A stretch of DNA of 64,000 nucleotides from a virus, in the IMG/VR virus record IMGVR_UViG_3300038441_001119, positions 1 through 64,000 of that record; one strand, written 5' to 3'. Shown here piece by piece: positions 22,994-30,659 of this stretch (position 1 is the first letter of the stretch; the number at the start of each line of letters is the position of its first letter). The notes beneath the pieces are model-generated. The model had not been told where the DNA came from. It saw only the letters and a program-made list of their open reading frames with translations, and made no database searches. A program made the translations under genes and the position numbers.

Positions 22994-23187
22994 AAAAGCG
23001 ACCCACTCGTATTATAGAACACACTCGTCCTAGTGGTACACAGTACTACACGGTTCAATTCAAACGATTTGGCATCTGGTTTACTTATGACGACGAGTGG
23101 ACTGGGTCGTACACAACATTGGAAGACGCTAGAAAAGCTATATGCTGGTGCGATGGAACTAAATTTACAAAGAGAATAATAGAATGA
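22990..23187 (+). CDS. Unknown 65-residue protein
   Basis: Beta-rich, with basic start MKKRPTRIIEHTRPSG and many aromatic residues. ATGA overlaps with both neighbours show tight translational coupling to the dNMP kinase and the Acb2/Tad1-like gene. Confidence 0.65.
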   Translation: MKKRPTRIIEHTRPSGTQYYTVQFKRFGIWFTYDDEWTGSYTTLEDARKAICWCDGTKFTKRIIE

Positions 23188-23432
23188 ACGACAACCCTGT
23201 CATACAGAACAAACAATGGCGCAAGCAACTCGACGACATCCTGCAGGAACTACAAACTCCTCTAGATGGACGTAAGAGTCGAAACCGTTCAATTGCTATC
23301 ACTCGCCTTGAGGACGTCATCATGCGACTTGGTCTTGATCTCAAGGAATTGAATGAAACCAATCCTTATCCCAATAGTAAGGATCCTACCAATGCTAAGA
23401 TCGAACCTACAGCAGATGGGCTAAAGTTTTAA
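23184..23432 (+). CDS. Acb2/Tad1-like helical-hairpin protein (candidate cyclic-nucleotide sponge)
   Basis: 82 residues: a helix (NKQWRKQLDDILQELQ), a turn with GRKSRNRSI, a second helix (AITRLEDVIMRLGLDLKEL), then NPYPNSKDP and IEPTADGLKF. The two-helix pattern with R-S-x-A-x-T-x-L-E resembles small phage proteins grouped with Acb2/Tad1, which sequester CBASS or Thoeris signal nucleotides. The resemblance is from memory of the pattern, so this is a candidate only. Last gene of the plus cassette, followed by a bidirectional terminator. Confidence 0.4.
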   Translation: MNDNPVIQNKQWRKQLDDILQELQTPLDGRKSRNRSIAITRLEDVIMRLGLDLKELNETNPYPNSKDPTNAKIEPTADGLKF

Positions 23433-23436
23433 CACA

Positions 23437-23482
23437 TAAAAGAATCAAAGAAGGGGACCCCGAAAGGTCCCCTTCTTCTTAT
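23437..23482. terminator. Bidirectional terminator
   Basis: Stem AAGAAGGGGACC-CCGAAA-GGTCCCCTTCTT with TTCTTCTT on the plus side and TCTTTTATG on the minus side. Placed between convergent transcription units (plus cassette and the minus gene ending at 23508 reads away from it), it mainly serves the plus cassette. Confidence 0.8.
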
Positions 23483-23507
23483 CTATGCCAATGGACTAAC
23501 CCGGAAA

Positions 23508-24131
23508 TCAGTGTAAGTAAACCATAGGATCCTTGTGCAGAACCGTTGTAGTACCACGGTGACCGAAGTCATAGGCATTGACATTCTGCGACTCAGGCAT
23601 TGGTGTGTGGGCTGACCACGAGGTGAAGTACCAGTCACAGATGCCATGATTCGGCTTGAGGAAAGAACTGATACGCATATCAACGCGCAGCTTATATCCC
23701 TCCTTCAAGTGAATGTCCTGCTGTACCATCTCTTTCCAAATACGAGTATCTTCGAGCCATTTTCTGCGAACAACAATCTGTTGCGAAAATGACATTACTT
23801 TCCTGTAATTGGAAATAGTCACGACTATGGCGTCCCTCCCGGGTACGTCGACCAGATCGAAGCGAACGGTGTCGATATGCTTCATCCATTCGACCTCAAT
23901 TTGCGTCTTGAGGATATTGGCGATGCCCGTGACTGACTCGTCCTTCGGGAGGTTGTCCTTGAAGCTGCTGAGGTATGCTCCAATGAATTCCCGCAAGTAC
24001 TCTTCCTTCATGTTTTCAGGAAGAGTCTTGAAGTTCATCACTTCTGGAGTAGCCAGAGCAGCCACCACAGGAGGAGCGCAGGTAACAGCTGCGAGACCGA
24101 TAATGCCTTTGAAGAAATGCCTGCGTTTCAT
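23508..24131 (-). CDS. Tat-exported protein 1
   Basis: 207 residues. Begins MKRRHFFKGIIGLAAVTCAP: twin arginines followed by x-F-F-K and a mildly hydrophobic core ending AALA, a textbook Tat signal peptide with cleavage expected near residue 26. The mature part is alpha/beta with no cofactor motif I recognise. ATGA overlap with the next Tat gene upstream. The mature sequences of the three Tat proteins differ, although all have a Cys/aromatic-rich second half. Confidence 0.7.
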   Translation of the reverse strand: MKRRHFFKGIIGLAAVTCAPPVVAALATPEVMNFKTLPENMKEEYLREFIGAYLSSFKDNLPKDESVTGIANILKTQIEVEWMKHIDTVRFDLVDVPGRDAIVVTISNYRKVMSFSQQIVVRRKWLEDTRIWKEMVQQDIHLKEGYKLRVDMRISSFLKPNHGICDWYFTSWSAHTPMPESQNVNAYDFGHRGTTTVLHKDPMVYLH

Positions 24132-24787
24132 GCCATGAGATGAGGCCAGAGTTTGTAACCGTAGAACTGCTGCGCAGCGTAATGGATTTTGTCTGGGTCA
24201 ATGCTACCCATACTGCTCACCAGACCGCAGTTGCTACCTGTGTAAGAATTCTTACCAAAGTAGTATGCAGGTCTGAATGAGTAGGCGAGCGGACGGGTGT
24301 TGGGATTCTTTTCAGATTCGTAAACAGCTTTGACCAAACTCTTGTACACAACCGTATCTTTCAGCGCTTCAATGTTCGCACCGAGGATGATTATGTTGAA
24401 TTCAGGAGCAGCCGCGTTCTTGTGGTGCTCCATGGGTCGTGCCTGAATCCGGATAGAACTGAGGAGATCCGAAGTGGCCTCTTCCAGAACTATCGTCAAC
24501 ATGACATCCGACTCACCGTCCCACCAGTCCTTGCGGTACATAGGTGGTGCGGATTGTGGGTTGTCCAGCAACGAGAAATGTCTGGAAACAGGACCAGACT
24601 TGATACCCAGGACAGCATGATCCAAAGCCTGCACAAAGGCACGTAAAGCCTCCGCAGATTCTTCTCTGGTCATGTCCTCGAATTCCAGTACCTTTGTTTC
24701 CTCAGGTACCGTGATTACGGCAGCCGAAGCTGCCGTACAGAGGGTAGCAAATGCCGCTACTCCTCTGATGAAATCACGTCTTTTCAT
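24128..24787 (-). CDS. Tat-exported protein 2
   Basis: 219 residues. Signal MKRRDFIRGVAAFATLCTAA (RR-x-F-I-R) with likely cleavage after ASAA. A helical part rich in Glu and Ala (about 40-65) precedes a beta-rich domain with several Tyr. GTAACC precedes the ATG. Function unknown. Confidence 0.7.
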   Translation of the reverse strand: MKRRDFIRGVAAFATLCTAASAAVITVPEETKVLEFEDMTREESAEALRAFVQALDHAVLGIKSGPVSRHFSLLDNPQSAPPMYRKDWWDGESDVMLTIVLEEATSDLLSSIRIQARPMEHHKNAAAPEFNIIILGANIEALKDTVVYKSLVKAVYESEKNPNTRPLAYSFRPAYYFGKNSYTGSNCGLVSSMGSIDPDKIHYAAQQFYGYKLWPHLMA

Positions 24788-24789
24788 GG

Positions 24790-25839
24790 TTACTCGGCGT
24801 TGAGGGGTACGAGGGCGGAGAAGATGATGACCTTGGTGAGGTTCATCGTCTGCTGCTTGTTGAGCTTGGTTCCCTTGAGGTCGATGGTGATCGAGGACTC
24901 GGTAACCGTCTCACCTTGGAACTTGTCAACGTAGTTCATCGTGCCGCCAAGAACCGAGATGTCAGGTGCCGTCGTAAAGAAAGCACTCTCGTCGTCGGCT
25001 TTGGCAAACGCATCGCTTTCAGTGGCAACAGGCTCATTGACCCGGATGTCAAAGTCGTAGTGACCTTTGCCGGTGACGTCCTTGTCCTCTGCGTCGATCC
25101 AACGGAGTGACCCGGAGATCTTGTCGGTGACATTCCTGTTATCCTTCTCCGTGTAGGTGATGGACAGGTTGTGGAAGTACCATGCCGAGCGGTCATAGTC
25201 GAACACCATCGCCCCGTTGACCGTGATCTCAGGGTAGATAGGCACAGGCCCCACAGGAATCACATGCTGGCGAAACTCCATCAGGTCGTAGTCCTTGACC
25301 GTGATCTTGGACTTGCCGCCCTTGAGGGTCAGTGCGTTCTTGGCTGTACGGACGAACCCCTTCGGTTTGTGCAGGGGCTTGCCCATCGTAATACCGTCGA
25401 ACTTCGCATCGATACCACGCGCATTACCCATCTGGTGGATGCCGATCTTCAGCTCGCCTGTGTTGTACCTGTAGGTACCATCCTGCTGAACGGGAACCTT
25501 GCCGAAGATCTTCCCGACGTTACGACGCTGGGTAGGATTGGCAGGGTTCATGACGTCGCACTCCATGTCGTAGCTGACAAACGCCGACTGCTTGACGGTG
25601 TTACCACCGATGCCTCCCATGATGAGAGGCATGAAGTAGACGTTGCCCTTGTAGCCGACGCTGTTGTTGACGTTCAGGTCCAGCATGTAGAAGTCACGGG
25701 TATTCTCCTTGTCCTTGTAGATGCGGCTGTTGTACTTGATGTCCAGCGTACCCTTGACGAATGTGGTTTCGACAGGGGTCTGAGAGTAGGCGGATGACGA
25801 GGCGAGCAGCATACAAGCTGCGAACAGTAGTTTCTTCAT
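24790..25839 (-). CDS. Secreted beta-rich protein (Sec signal)
   Basis: 349 residues from ATG 25837-25839. Signal peptide MKKLLFAACMLLASSSAYSQ with cleavage near residue 19; the early Cys is too close to the N-terminus for a lipobox. The mature part is almost all beta strands with Gly and Thr, contains NVYFMPLIMGG and an Asp-rich hinge. Codon choice looks more GC-rich than in its neighbours. It may be a periplasmic or surface protein; family unknown. Confidence 0.65.
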   Translation of the reverse strand: MKKLLFAACMLLASSSAYSQTPVETTFVKGTLDIKYNSRIYKDKENTRDFYMLDLNVNNSVGYKGNVYFMPLIMGGIGGNTVKQSAFVSYDMECDVMNPANPTQRRNVGKIFGKVPVQQDGTYRYNTGELKIGIHQMGNARGIDAKFDGITMGKPLHKPKGFVRTAKNALTLKGGKSKITVKDYDLMEFRQHVIPVGPVPIYPEITVNGAMVFDYDRSAWYFHNLSITYTEKDNRNVTDKISGSLRWIDAEDKDVTGKGHYDFDIRVNEPVATESDAFAKADDESAFFTTAPDISVLGGTMNYVDKFQGETVTESSITIDLKGTKLNKQQTMNLTKVIIFSALVPLNAE

Positions 25840-25864
25840 GGTGATGTGGTAGGTGGGGAATTGG

Positions 25865-25987
25865 TTATTGGTTGATGTAAGACGGCGTGTAGCTTTCTTC
25901 GACTTCTTCAGTAGGGGCACTGAACATGAGAAGATAGACAACAGCCAACAACAGGAGGATGATACCTCCAATAATGCGGAATTTCAT
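25865..25987 (-). CDS. 40-residue membrane peptide
   Basis: ATG 25985-25987 (overlapping the upstream TGA) to TAA 25865-25867. MKFRIIGG, one hydrophobic span (about 5-22), then an acidic tail (APTEEVEESYTPSYINQ) probably outside the cytoplasm. Confidence 0.6.
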   Translation of the reverse strand: MKFRIIGGIILLLLAVVYLLMFSAPTEEVEESYTPSYINQ

Positions 25988-26772
25988 CGTGGGAGGGTTA
26001 CTTTCTCTTTTTCAGTGTTGCGGACGTTCAGGGTGTCGATTTCGAAAGCCGGAGCTTCGATACCGAGGGGATCGGCTTTGTTTGATTTGGTGGACACCAC
26101 CTCAGCTTCGACCTCGATGGACTCGTTGAGGATGGAGGTTTCCAGATCAGCGAACGCAGAGTTCATACTCGACTGGATAGCCGTCACAGCTGTGTCGGTC
26201 ATCAGTTTGGTGATGAAGTCTTCTCCAGCGTTGGCTGCCGAACTCAGTTTGGCAGCAGCCTGAGCCACACGCCATTCAGCACGCTTGTGATCGATCATCT
26301 CGCCAAACTTGACAAGGTCGGACTGCGCCTTCTTGTATTTGGCTTTGCGAAGTTCGAACAGCTGTACCAGTTTTTTGTATGGTTCAGCGAACTTGTCCGG
26401 CTGATCGGGATACTTCTCTTTGAAGTCAGTATATTCCGATCTGAAGTTGAGCACTTCATTATGGAACGTTCTGATGGTCTCCAAGAAACGAGCCAGATCC
26501 TTTTCGCGTTGAACGAATTGGTTCTCCAAGGTTTCCACCGGATTGATGGTTGCCTCATACTTCATGGCCTTCAACCTCCAGTTGGCGAACTTCATGGAGA
26601 TCGCCGGAAGGAATGTCAGGGTGAGCGCCGCAATGACACCTGCGACAATCAGCGCAAGCAGTCCTTGGATGGCGAGGAAGACGAACGGATAGACGACAAA
26701 ACCAATGATCAGGAGACCGATGATTTTGGCGACTTGTTCGAGTTGTTTTCTTTTTCTTTCGAGTTGGTTCAT
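25984..26772 (-). CDS. Membrane-anchored coiled-coil protein
   Basis: 262 residues. A basic start (MNQLERKRKQLEQ), two hydrophobic spans (about 17-37 and 39-58), then a long helical region to about 210 with heptads and many Lys/Glu, and an acidic tail. The layout suits a scaffold or a septation/membrane-remodelling factor. No enzyme motif. Confidence 0.65.
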   Translation of the reverse strand: MNQLERKRKQLEQVAKIIGLLIIGFVVYPFVFLAIQGLLALIVAGVIAALTLTFLPAISMKFANWRLKAMKYEATINPVETLENQFVQREKDLARFLETIRTFHNEVLNFRSEYTDFKEKYPDQPDKFAEPYKKLVQLFELRKAKYKKAQSDLVKFGEMIDHKRAEWRVAQAAAKLSSAANAGEDFITKLMTDTAVTAIQSSMNSAFADLETSILNESIEVEAEVVSTKSNKADPLGIEAPAFEIDTLNVRNTEKEKVTLPR

Positions 26773-26785
26773 TGTGCTGTGTTTA

Positions 26786-26803
26786 CAAGTATAAAGAGAG
26801 CAC
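26786..26803 (-). promoter_or_regulatory. Weak match to the phage promoter
   Basis: GTGCTCTCTTTATACTTG keeps GTGCT and CTTG but has TTTATA instead of TATATA and altered spacing, and no 5' hairpin is evident. It is upstream of the gene starting at 26772. Confidence 0.3.
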
Positions 26804-26832
26804 CGAGTTGTCCCGATGCTATCTGGTGGATG

Positions 26833-27465
26833 TCAGACGATTGCGTCGTAGGGTAAGTTGTGGGACACTTTGTAGGAGCCTTCCACGCCCTTGACCTTCT
26901 TAAAATATGCCTCGCGTCTTGCGACAACGTCAGCAGAAGGCAGGTATATCATATGACCAACACAGTTTGCACTGACCAGCTTACCGCTAGGATCATTCTC
27001 CACATAACCATAAGCCACCGTGAAGTCTGATTCCGCACAGCAGCTAATGTAGAAACTCTCCTTGTCTCCCACATTGGAATAAAAGTCTTCCCACGCTACC
27101 GTACTTTTGAGATGAGGGATATCCTCGTAATCCTGTTGCCAAGAAAACTGACGACATGCGTAGGGGTCGTAGTAACGCATAGTGACAGTGTACCCGCAAG
27201 TCCGGCATCCGTCATGGCCCTGTCTCCACCGCTTGATGTACAGCAGAACATCCAGACCTTCGTTGATAGCATGCTTGAGTTGGTATTGAGCCTCACAGCT
27301 CTCACGATAGAAAGGTGCGTCCATACCTGCAGCAGCTGCAAGCAAGAACTCCTTGAACCCACGAATACATGTCGCAGGTGCTTCCGCTGTCGCCACTTGT
27401 GGTACAGCGAGCAGGGTCGCGATGGCAACGCCAAGGACCCCCGATAGGAATGATCTTCTTTTCAT
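26833..27465 (-). CDS. Tat-exported protein 3
   Basis: 210 residues. Signal MKRRSFLSGVLGVAIATLLA (RR-x-F-L-S) with cleavage expected after VATA. The mature region is Cys-rich (CIRGF, CEAQ, CRTCGY, CRQF, SCCAE) as expected for an exported, disulfide-bonded protein; CRTCG could also bind metal. It lies apart from the other two Tat genes, upstream of the coiled-coil membrane gene. Confidence 0.7.
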   Translation of the reverse strand: MKRRSFLSGVLGVAIATLLAVPQVATAEAPATCIRGFKEFLLAAAAGMDAPFYRESCEAQYQLKHAINEGLDVLLYIKRWRQGHDGCRTCGYTVTMRYYDPYACRQFSWQQDYEDIPHLKSTVAWEDFYSNVGDKESFYISCCAESDFTVAYGYVENDPSGKLVSANCVGHMIYLPSADVVARREAYFKKVKGVEGSYKVSHNLPYDAIV

Positions 27466-27474
27466 GGTGTGAAT

Positions 27475-27498
27475 GAGGGGCTGCCGAAACAGCCCCTC
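27475..27498 (-). terminator. GC-rich hairpin, possible terminator
   Basis: Stem GAGGGGCTG-TTTCGG-CAGCCCCTC after the Nudix gene. The T-run is poor. Confidence 0.5.
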
Positions 27499-27508
27499 TG
27501 TTGATACG

Positions 27509-28399
27509 TTACATATTGTCTGCGGTCAGCAGGTTGGTGAACTCATCCGAAAGGGCCAAGATGCTCGACCATTTCTCGAATTCATTACCGGCACCGGTTG
27601 CAAGTTCCTGCAGCTGTGACACTGGAATGAACTTGGGATCGTGCATGCTGTTTTCGAACTCAAGGTTGTCGATGTTCTTCAGATTGACCGTGAACACCAG
27701 TCCGAGATGGACTTTGGACACGGAGGACTCCGAATCGCACAACAACCCTTCGTACTCGATGAGATCGATGTCCTTGGGCAGGATACCAAGCTCTTCTTTC
27801 AGCTCACGCAGAAGCGCAATCATCTTCCAGTTGTCGGGCATGTTGTGTGCGCCGAACTGCTGAACACCGATACCGAAATCAGTGTCATTGATGTGCCCTC
27901 CGACGCCGACAGCATACTTTCCGACGAGCCTGCCTTCGCCGCTCTTCTTGGAACGCTGGTAAACGAGCACCCGATCTTGGAAGCGCACCACCGCGTAGTT
28001 GATGAGCTGCCTGTACATCGGGTCCAGTTCGGCTTGGAAACGCGGAATGAACGTCAGTTCGGACTCCGAGATGGAATCAGATCCAACAGACATAAATCCA
28101 TCTTGGCTAGGCTCCTGTTTGGTAACCAAGACCCGTTCACCGTTGTAGTGGTCATCCGGATCCGTTTTGACCTGTTCCACGATAATGATGGTTTCCTTCA
28201 GAACCGTGTGCGGGATATGGATGGTGGCACCAGACTGGCTTTCCACTTCCACCAAGATACGCTTTGAGCTTGCGGACAAAGCCTCTTCGATGGCTGACTG
28301 TACAATAGCGATGCCTGCCTTGGTAAGCGCAGGAGTCACTACGATAGGACCCAGTGGTCCGGGGCGCTTGATGATGAGAGTATACAATACTTCAGTCAT
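27509..28399 (-). CDS. Nudix hydrolase (COG4112-like)
   Basis: 296 residues from ATG 28397-28399, 17 bases past the upstream stop. The C-terminal half has the series YQRSKKSGEGRLVGKYAVG, VGGHIN and RELKEELGI, i.e. a Nudix box with an insertion between GGHIN and REL, like the predicted MutT-type phosphoesterases. The N-terminal 130 residues are an extra alpha/beta domain. Nudix enzymes cleave nucleoside diphosphate-X bonds, so an NDP-sugar, dinucleotide or ADP-ribose substrate is plausible next to the NAD-related operon, but the substrate is not predictable. Confidence 0.75.
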   Translation of the reverse strand: MTEVLYTLIIKRPGPLGPIVVTPALTKAGIAIVQSAIEEALSASSKRILVEVESQSGATIHIPHTVLKETIIIVEQVKTDPDDHYNGERVLVTKQEPSQDGFMSVGSDSISESELTFIPRFQAELDPMYRQLINYAVVRFQDRVLVYQRSKKSGEGRLVGKYAVGVGGHINDTDFGIGVQQFGAHNMPDNWKMIALLRELKEELGILPKDIDLIEYEGLLCDSESSVSKVHLGLVFTVNLKNIDNLEFENSMHDPKFIPVSQLQELATGAGNEFEKWSSILALSDEFTNLLTADNM

Positions 28400-28416
28400 A
28401 GATAAAGCGGCTGAGG

Positions 28417-28977
28417 TTAGTTGCGCTCGTGATAAGGAGTATTGAATCCTCCCGGAGACTTCTTCTTGATCTCCTCCACTAGTTCTGGATTCCACACAGG
28501 AATGCCGTCACCAGCGACTTGGAGGATGTTAATCTCCATGCGATCAGGCACCTGTCCTGTCTTCGGAATGCGTCCTTCGGGCTGGAAACAAACGTGCTGA
28601 CACCCCGACATCAAGAAGGCAGTGCGGATGGCAACGCCCTTGATACCGCTGTGAACATCGGTCACAACATTACCGAGGAAGTCACGTGGATCGACGCTAC
28701 CTTCCGGCAGGTCAACAAATTCAGCTCCGTCGAGACGCTCAGGAACCACCCAGAATCCTTTGACCGGATGAAGGGTTTCCTTGTCGATTTCGCGTGGTTG
28801 GAAGTGGTACTCCACGTTCCCGCCTAGTGCGAAGATCATGAAGTCCAAATGCCCGTGCTGTCCGGTAACTTTGTCAAACACTCTGGTGTTGAGTTTCAGC
28901 ATCTTCAGCAGAGTACGCTCCGCTTTGTCAGGTGTTCCGGGAGCTGGTGCCGGTGTTTTGGCTGCTTTGTCTTTCAT
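28417..28977 (-). CDS. Protein with two tandem copies of a phage beta domain
   Basis: 186 residues. Two halves have the same order: VFDKVTGQHGHLDFMIFALGG...FQPR and VTDVHSGIKGVAIRTAFLMSG...FQPEG. Single copies of this 'V-D-x-x-T-G-x-x-G-x-A' domain occur in many phages as proteins of unknown function. A Lys/Pro-rich head precedes them. Leader contains AATAACCAAC and AAACCAAACCACC. Confidence 0.65.
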   Translation of the reverse strand: MKDKAAKTPAPAPGTPDKAERTLLKMLKLNTRVFDKVTGQHGHLDFMIFALGGNVEYHFQPREIDKETLHPVKGFWVVPERLDGAEFVDLPEGSVDPRDFLGNVVTDVHSGIKGVAIRTAFLMSGCQHVCFQPEGRIPKTGQVPDRMEINILQVAGDGIPVWNPELVEEIKKKSPGGFNTPYHERN

Positions 28978-29003
28978 GGTGGTTTGGTTTCTGTACGTGT
29001 TGG

Positions 29004-29630
29004 TTATTGGTTTTGGGGAGATTCTTCTTGGCGGTATTCGTGGGCTTCAAGATAGTCTTTGTACTTCTCTTTCCATCCGTTTACCGCGTGACCGAGTTTG
29101 CCGACGTCAATGTGTACTTCCTTGCCGGTTTCATTGCCATAGGGTAACTCAAAGTTGGTGATGTACTGGTTGGGGTTATTGAACTCCCTGATCAGTGTCT
29201 TACCTTGCCCATCCTGCATAGTTGGATAGCCTGCCTTGGTAAACTCCTCCAAGAGCTTGGTGGCATGATGTCGGGAGATCTGCGCAACAGTCACGTAAGC
29301 CAGACGGGTTGCCATGATACGGAAGCACTGGAAAGCTTCGTCCCATGTAGCGAACCTGTACTCACGATTATGAGTAACGCCGAAATCATCCACATGGCGG
29401 ATGATCCAAGGAGAACCTCCGGGTTCTTCCAGACATCCTTCTACGAGCCATGGGCGAAACTCTACAAGCAGGTCGTAGGTCCTGAAATAAGCAGAACCTC
29501 CATAGACCGCGTGGGTATAGGTGCTGGATCCTCTGTCAGATTTGGTTCTGAAGAGTGCTTGGGCTTCTTGCGTTTGTTCACGAAAGACATCGAGCTGTTC
29601 TTTCGTCCAGATTACTTTGGGTTCAGGCAT
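29004..29630 (-). CDS. Unknown 208-residue protein, operon head
   Basis: ATG 29628-29630 (MPEPKVIWTKEQLDVF), with TTAACCAACATATCC in the leader and the promoter at 29666 in front. Globular, aromatic-rich, with GGSAYFRTYDLLVEFRPW and a Lys/Glu-rich tail. No domain recognised. Confidence 0.6.
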   Translation of the reverse strand: MPEPKVIWTKEQLDVFREQTQEAQALFRTKSDRGSSTYTHAVYGGSAYFRTYDLLVEFRPWLVEGCLEEPGGSPWIIRHVDDFGVTHNREYRFATWDEAFQCFRIMATRLAYVTVAQISRHHATKLLEEFTKAGYPTMQDGQGKTLIREFNNPNQYITNFELPYGNETGKEVHIDVGKLGHAVNGWKEKYKDYLEAHEYRQEESPQNQ

Positions 29631-29665
29631 GGATATGTTGGTTAATGAATAAGGATGTAACTCCT

Positions 29666-29681
29666 CAAGAATATATAACGC
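29666..29681 (-). promoter_or_regulatory. Phage promoter, GNGYTATATA-NN-CTTG family
   Basis: GCGTTATATATTCTTG, directly downstream of a terminator. The 5' hairpin is weak here (AGGA/TCCT). Confidence 0.7.
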
Positions 29682-29706
29682 AGGGTGGGGGTTATTTACC
29701 TGCAGG

Positions 29707-29752
29707 TAAAAAAGAGACTGCATACCCGGTGCCTGTCTAACACCGGGTATGC
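29707..29752 (-). terminator. Intrinsic terminator
   Basis: Stem GCATACCCGGTG/CACCGGGTATGC followed by CTCTTTTTTACC. Confidence 0.88.
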
Positions 29753-29867
29753 TCACAAATCATGAATAAAATACAAAAAGAAAAATCAGTGTGCGTTGGT
29801 TAAGTTACTTCATTGTTAGATGAGTTTTATCCCTTCTATTATATCCGGAGTTGGCTACAAATATTAT

Positions 29868-30059
29868 CTATGGACGCCGGGGCGCCTCACGGAGTTTCAC
29901 CGTCCGTTTAGTTGTCTTGGTTTTACATAGGCGTATTCTACAGGCTCTTTTGTGTGCGTTCCTTGTCTCCCTTACGGGATTACGGAGAGGGGTCTCCCAG
30001 TTGCTGGCATGTTTCATCACGTAGTTCCCCCATTCTTCACGACCCCACTCAGGGTACAC
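29868..30059 (-). CDS. Doubtful 63-residue basic peptide
   Basis: Open frame from GTG 30057-30059; an internal ATG (MKHASNWETPLRNPV) is possible. Strongly basic tail. It lies between the structured RNA at 30093 and an AT-rich gap (29757-29867) where I see no gene. Could be real or a chance frame. Confidence 0.25.
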   Translation of the reverse strand: MYPEWGREEWGNYVMKHASNWETPLRNPVRETRNAHKRACRIRLCKTKTTKRTVKLREAPRRP

Positions 30060-30092
30060 GAAGTCAGCAACCGGGAGCTTGGAAAAGGAATC

Positions 30093-30171
30093 CTCAACTG
30101 CAGCTATTAACCATCCAGACTATGTCAGCGCCAACCGAACATGCTAGAAACCAAATGGCGCTGCAGTTGAG
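30093..30171 (-). ncRNA. Structured RNA next to tRNA-Met
   Basis: 12-bp inverted repeat CTCAACTGCAGC/GCTGCAGTTGAG encloses about 55 bases, with an inner GCGCCA/TGGCGC pairing that competes with the base of the outer stem. On the minus strand it starts 5 bases beyond the CCA end of tRNA-Met and is followed by GATTCCTTTTCC. It may be a processed small RNA, a tRNA 3' trailer structure, or a recombination site. Confidence 0.45.
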
Positions 30172-30176
30172 AAAAG

Positions 30177-30251
30177 TGGTAGGCCCGGCTGGATTCGAAC
30201 CAGCGACTCAAGGATTATGAGTCCTTTACTCTACCGCTGAGTTACAAGCCC
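30177..30251 (-). tRNA. tRNA-Met(CAT)
   Basis: Minus-strand cloverleaf with acceptor GGGCTTG/CGGGCCT (G-T wobbles), anticodon arm AAGGA-CTCATAA-TCCTT, T arm GCTGG-TTCGAAT-CCAGC, discriminator A and encoded CCA. G1 makes it elongator-type; a tRNA-Ile read after lysidine modification of CAT cannot be excluded. Confidence 0.88.
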
Positions 30252-30293
30252 ATTTTTCTAGCTATGAACAACTTCATAACGTAGAATGTTTAC

Positions 30294-30659
30294 ATGAAGA
30301 AATGCTTAGTATGTGGTACTTACGTACCTGAAACTTACAAAAAGTTCTGCTCTAAAAAATGCAAGGTACGTCATAACAGTTCTTATCCTGCGCAGCAGGC
30401 TAGAGGACTGGAACGAAAAACCACTTTAGTAAAACAGAAAGGTGGATGTTGCGAGCACTGCGGTTACCGTAAGAATTTATCTGCGCTACAGTTCCATCAC
30501 ATAGATCCAACCGCTAAGCTAGGACAAGTCGACATGCGCAGCCTTAGCAACCATTCTTGGGAATGGTGTGTTAGGGAAGTTGCGAAATGCCAGCTACTAT
30601 GCGCAAACTGCCATTCGGAACTGCATAATCCTCATCTAGACATCACATCTCTTAGTTGA
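30294..30659 (+). CDS. HNH endonuclease, probable homing type
   Basis: 121 residues. N-terminal zinc finger (CLVCGTYV...CSKKC) followed by an HNH core: CEHCGYRKNLSALQFHHIDP, then CQLLCANCHSELHN. Both Cys pairs and the HH...N...H residues are present. One of few plus-strand genes, it runs divergently from tRNA-Met and its end overlaps the convergent gene at 30652 by 8 bases, as expected of an inserted mobile gene. Confidence 0.88.
   Translation: MKKCLVCGTYVPETYKKFCSKKCKVRHNSSYPAQQARGLERKTTLVKQKGGCCEHCGYRKNLSALQFHHIDPTAKLGQVDMRSLSNHSWEWCVREVAKCQLLCANCHSELHNPHLDITSLS

Noticed and set aside
25840-25971. A 44-residue extension ahead of the Sec signal of 24790-25839
   Set aside because: The signal peptide MKKLLFAACML would then be internal, and the extension overlaps the 40-residue membrane gene read in another frame.
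29757-29867. AT-rich gap with TATAAT as a sigma70 promoter
   Set aside because: The best -35 candidate (TTGTAG) is only 11 bases from TATAAT, so spacing is wrong. No gene follows within the gap.
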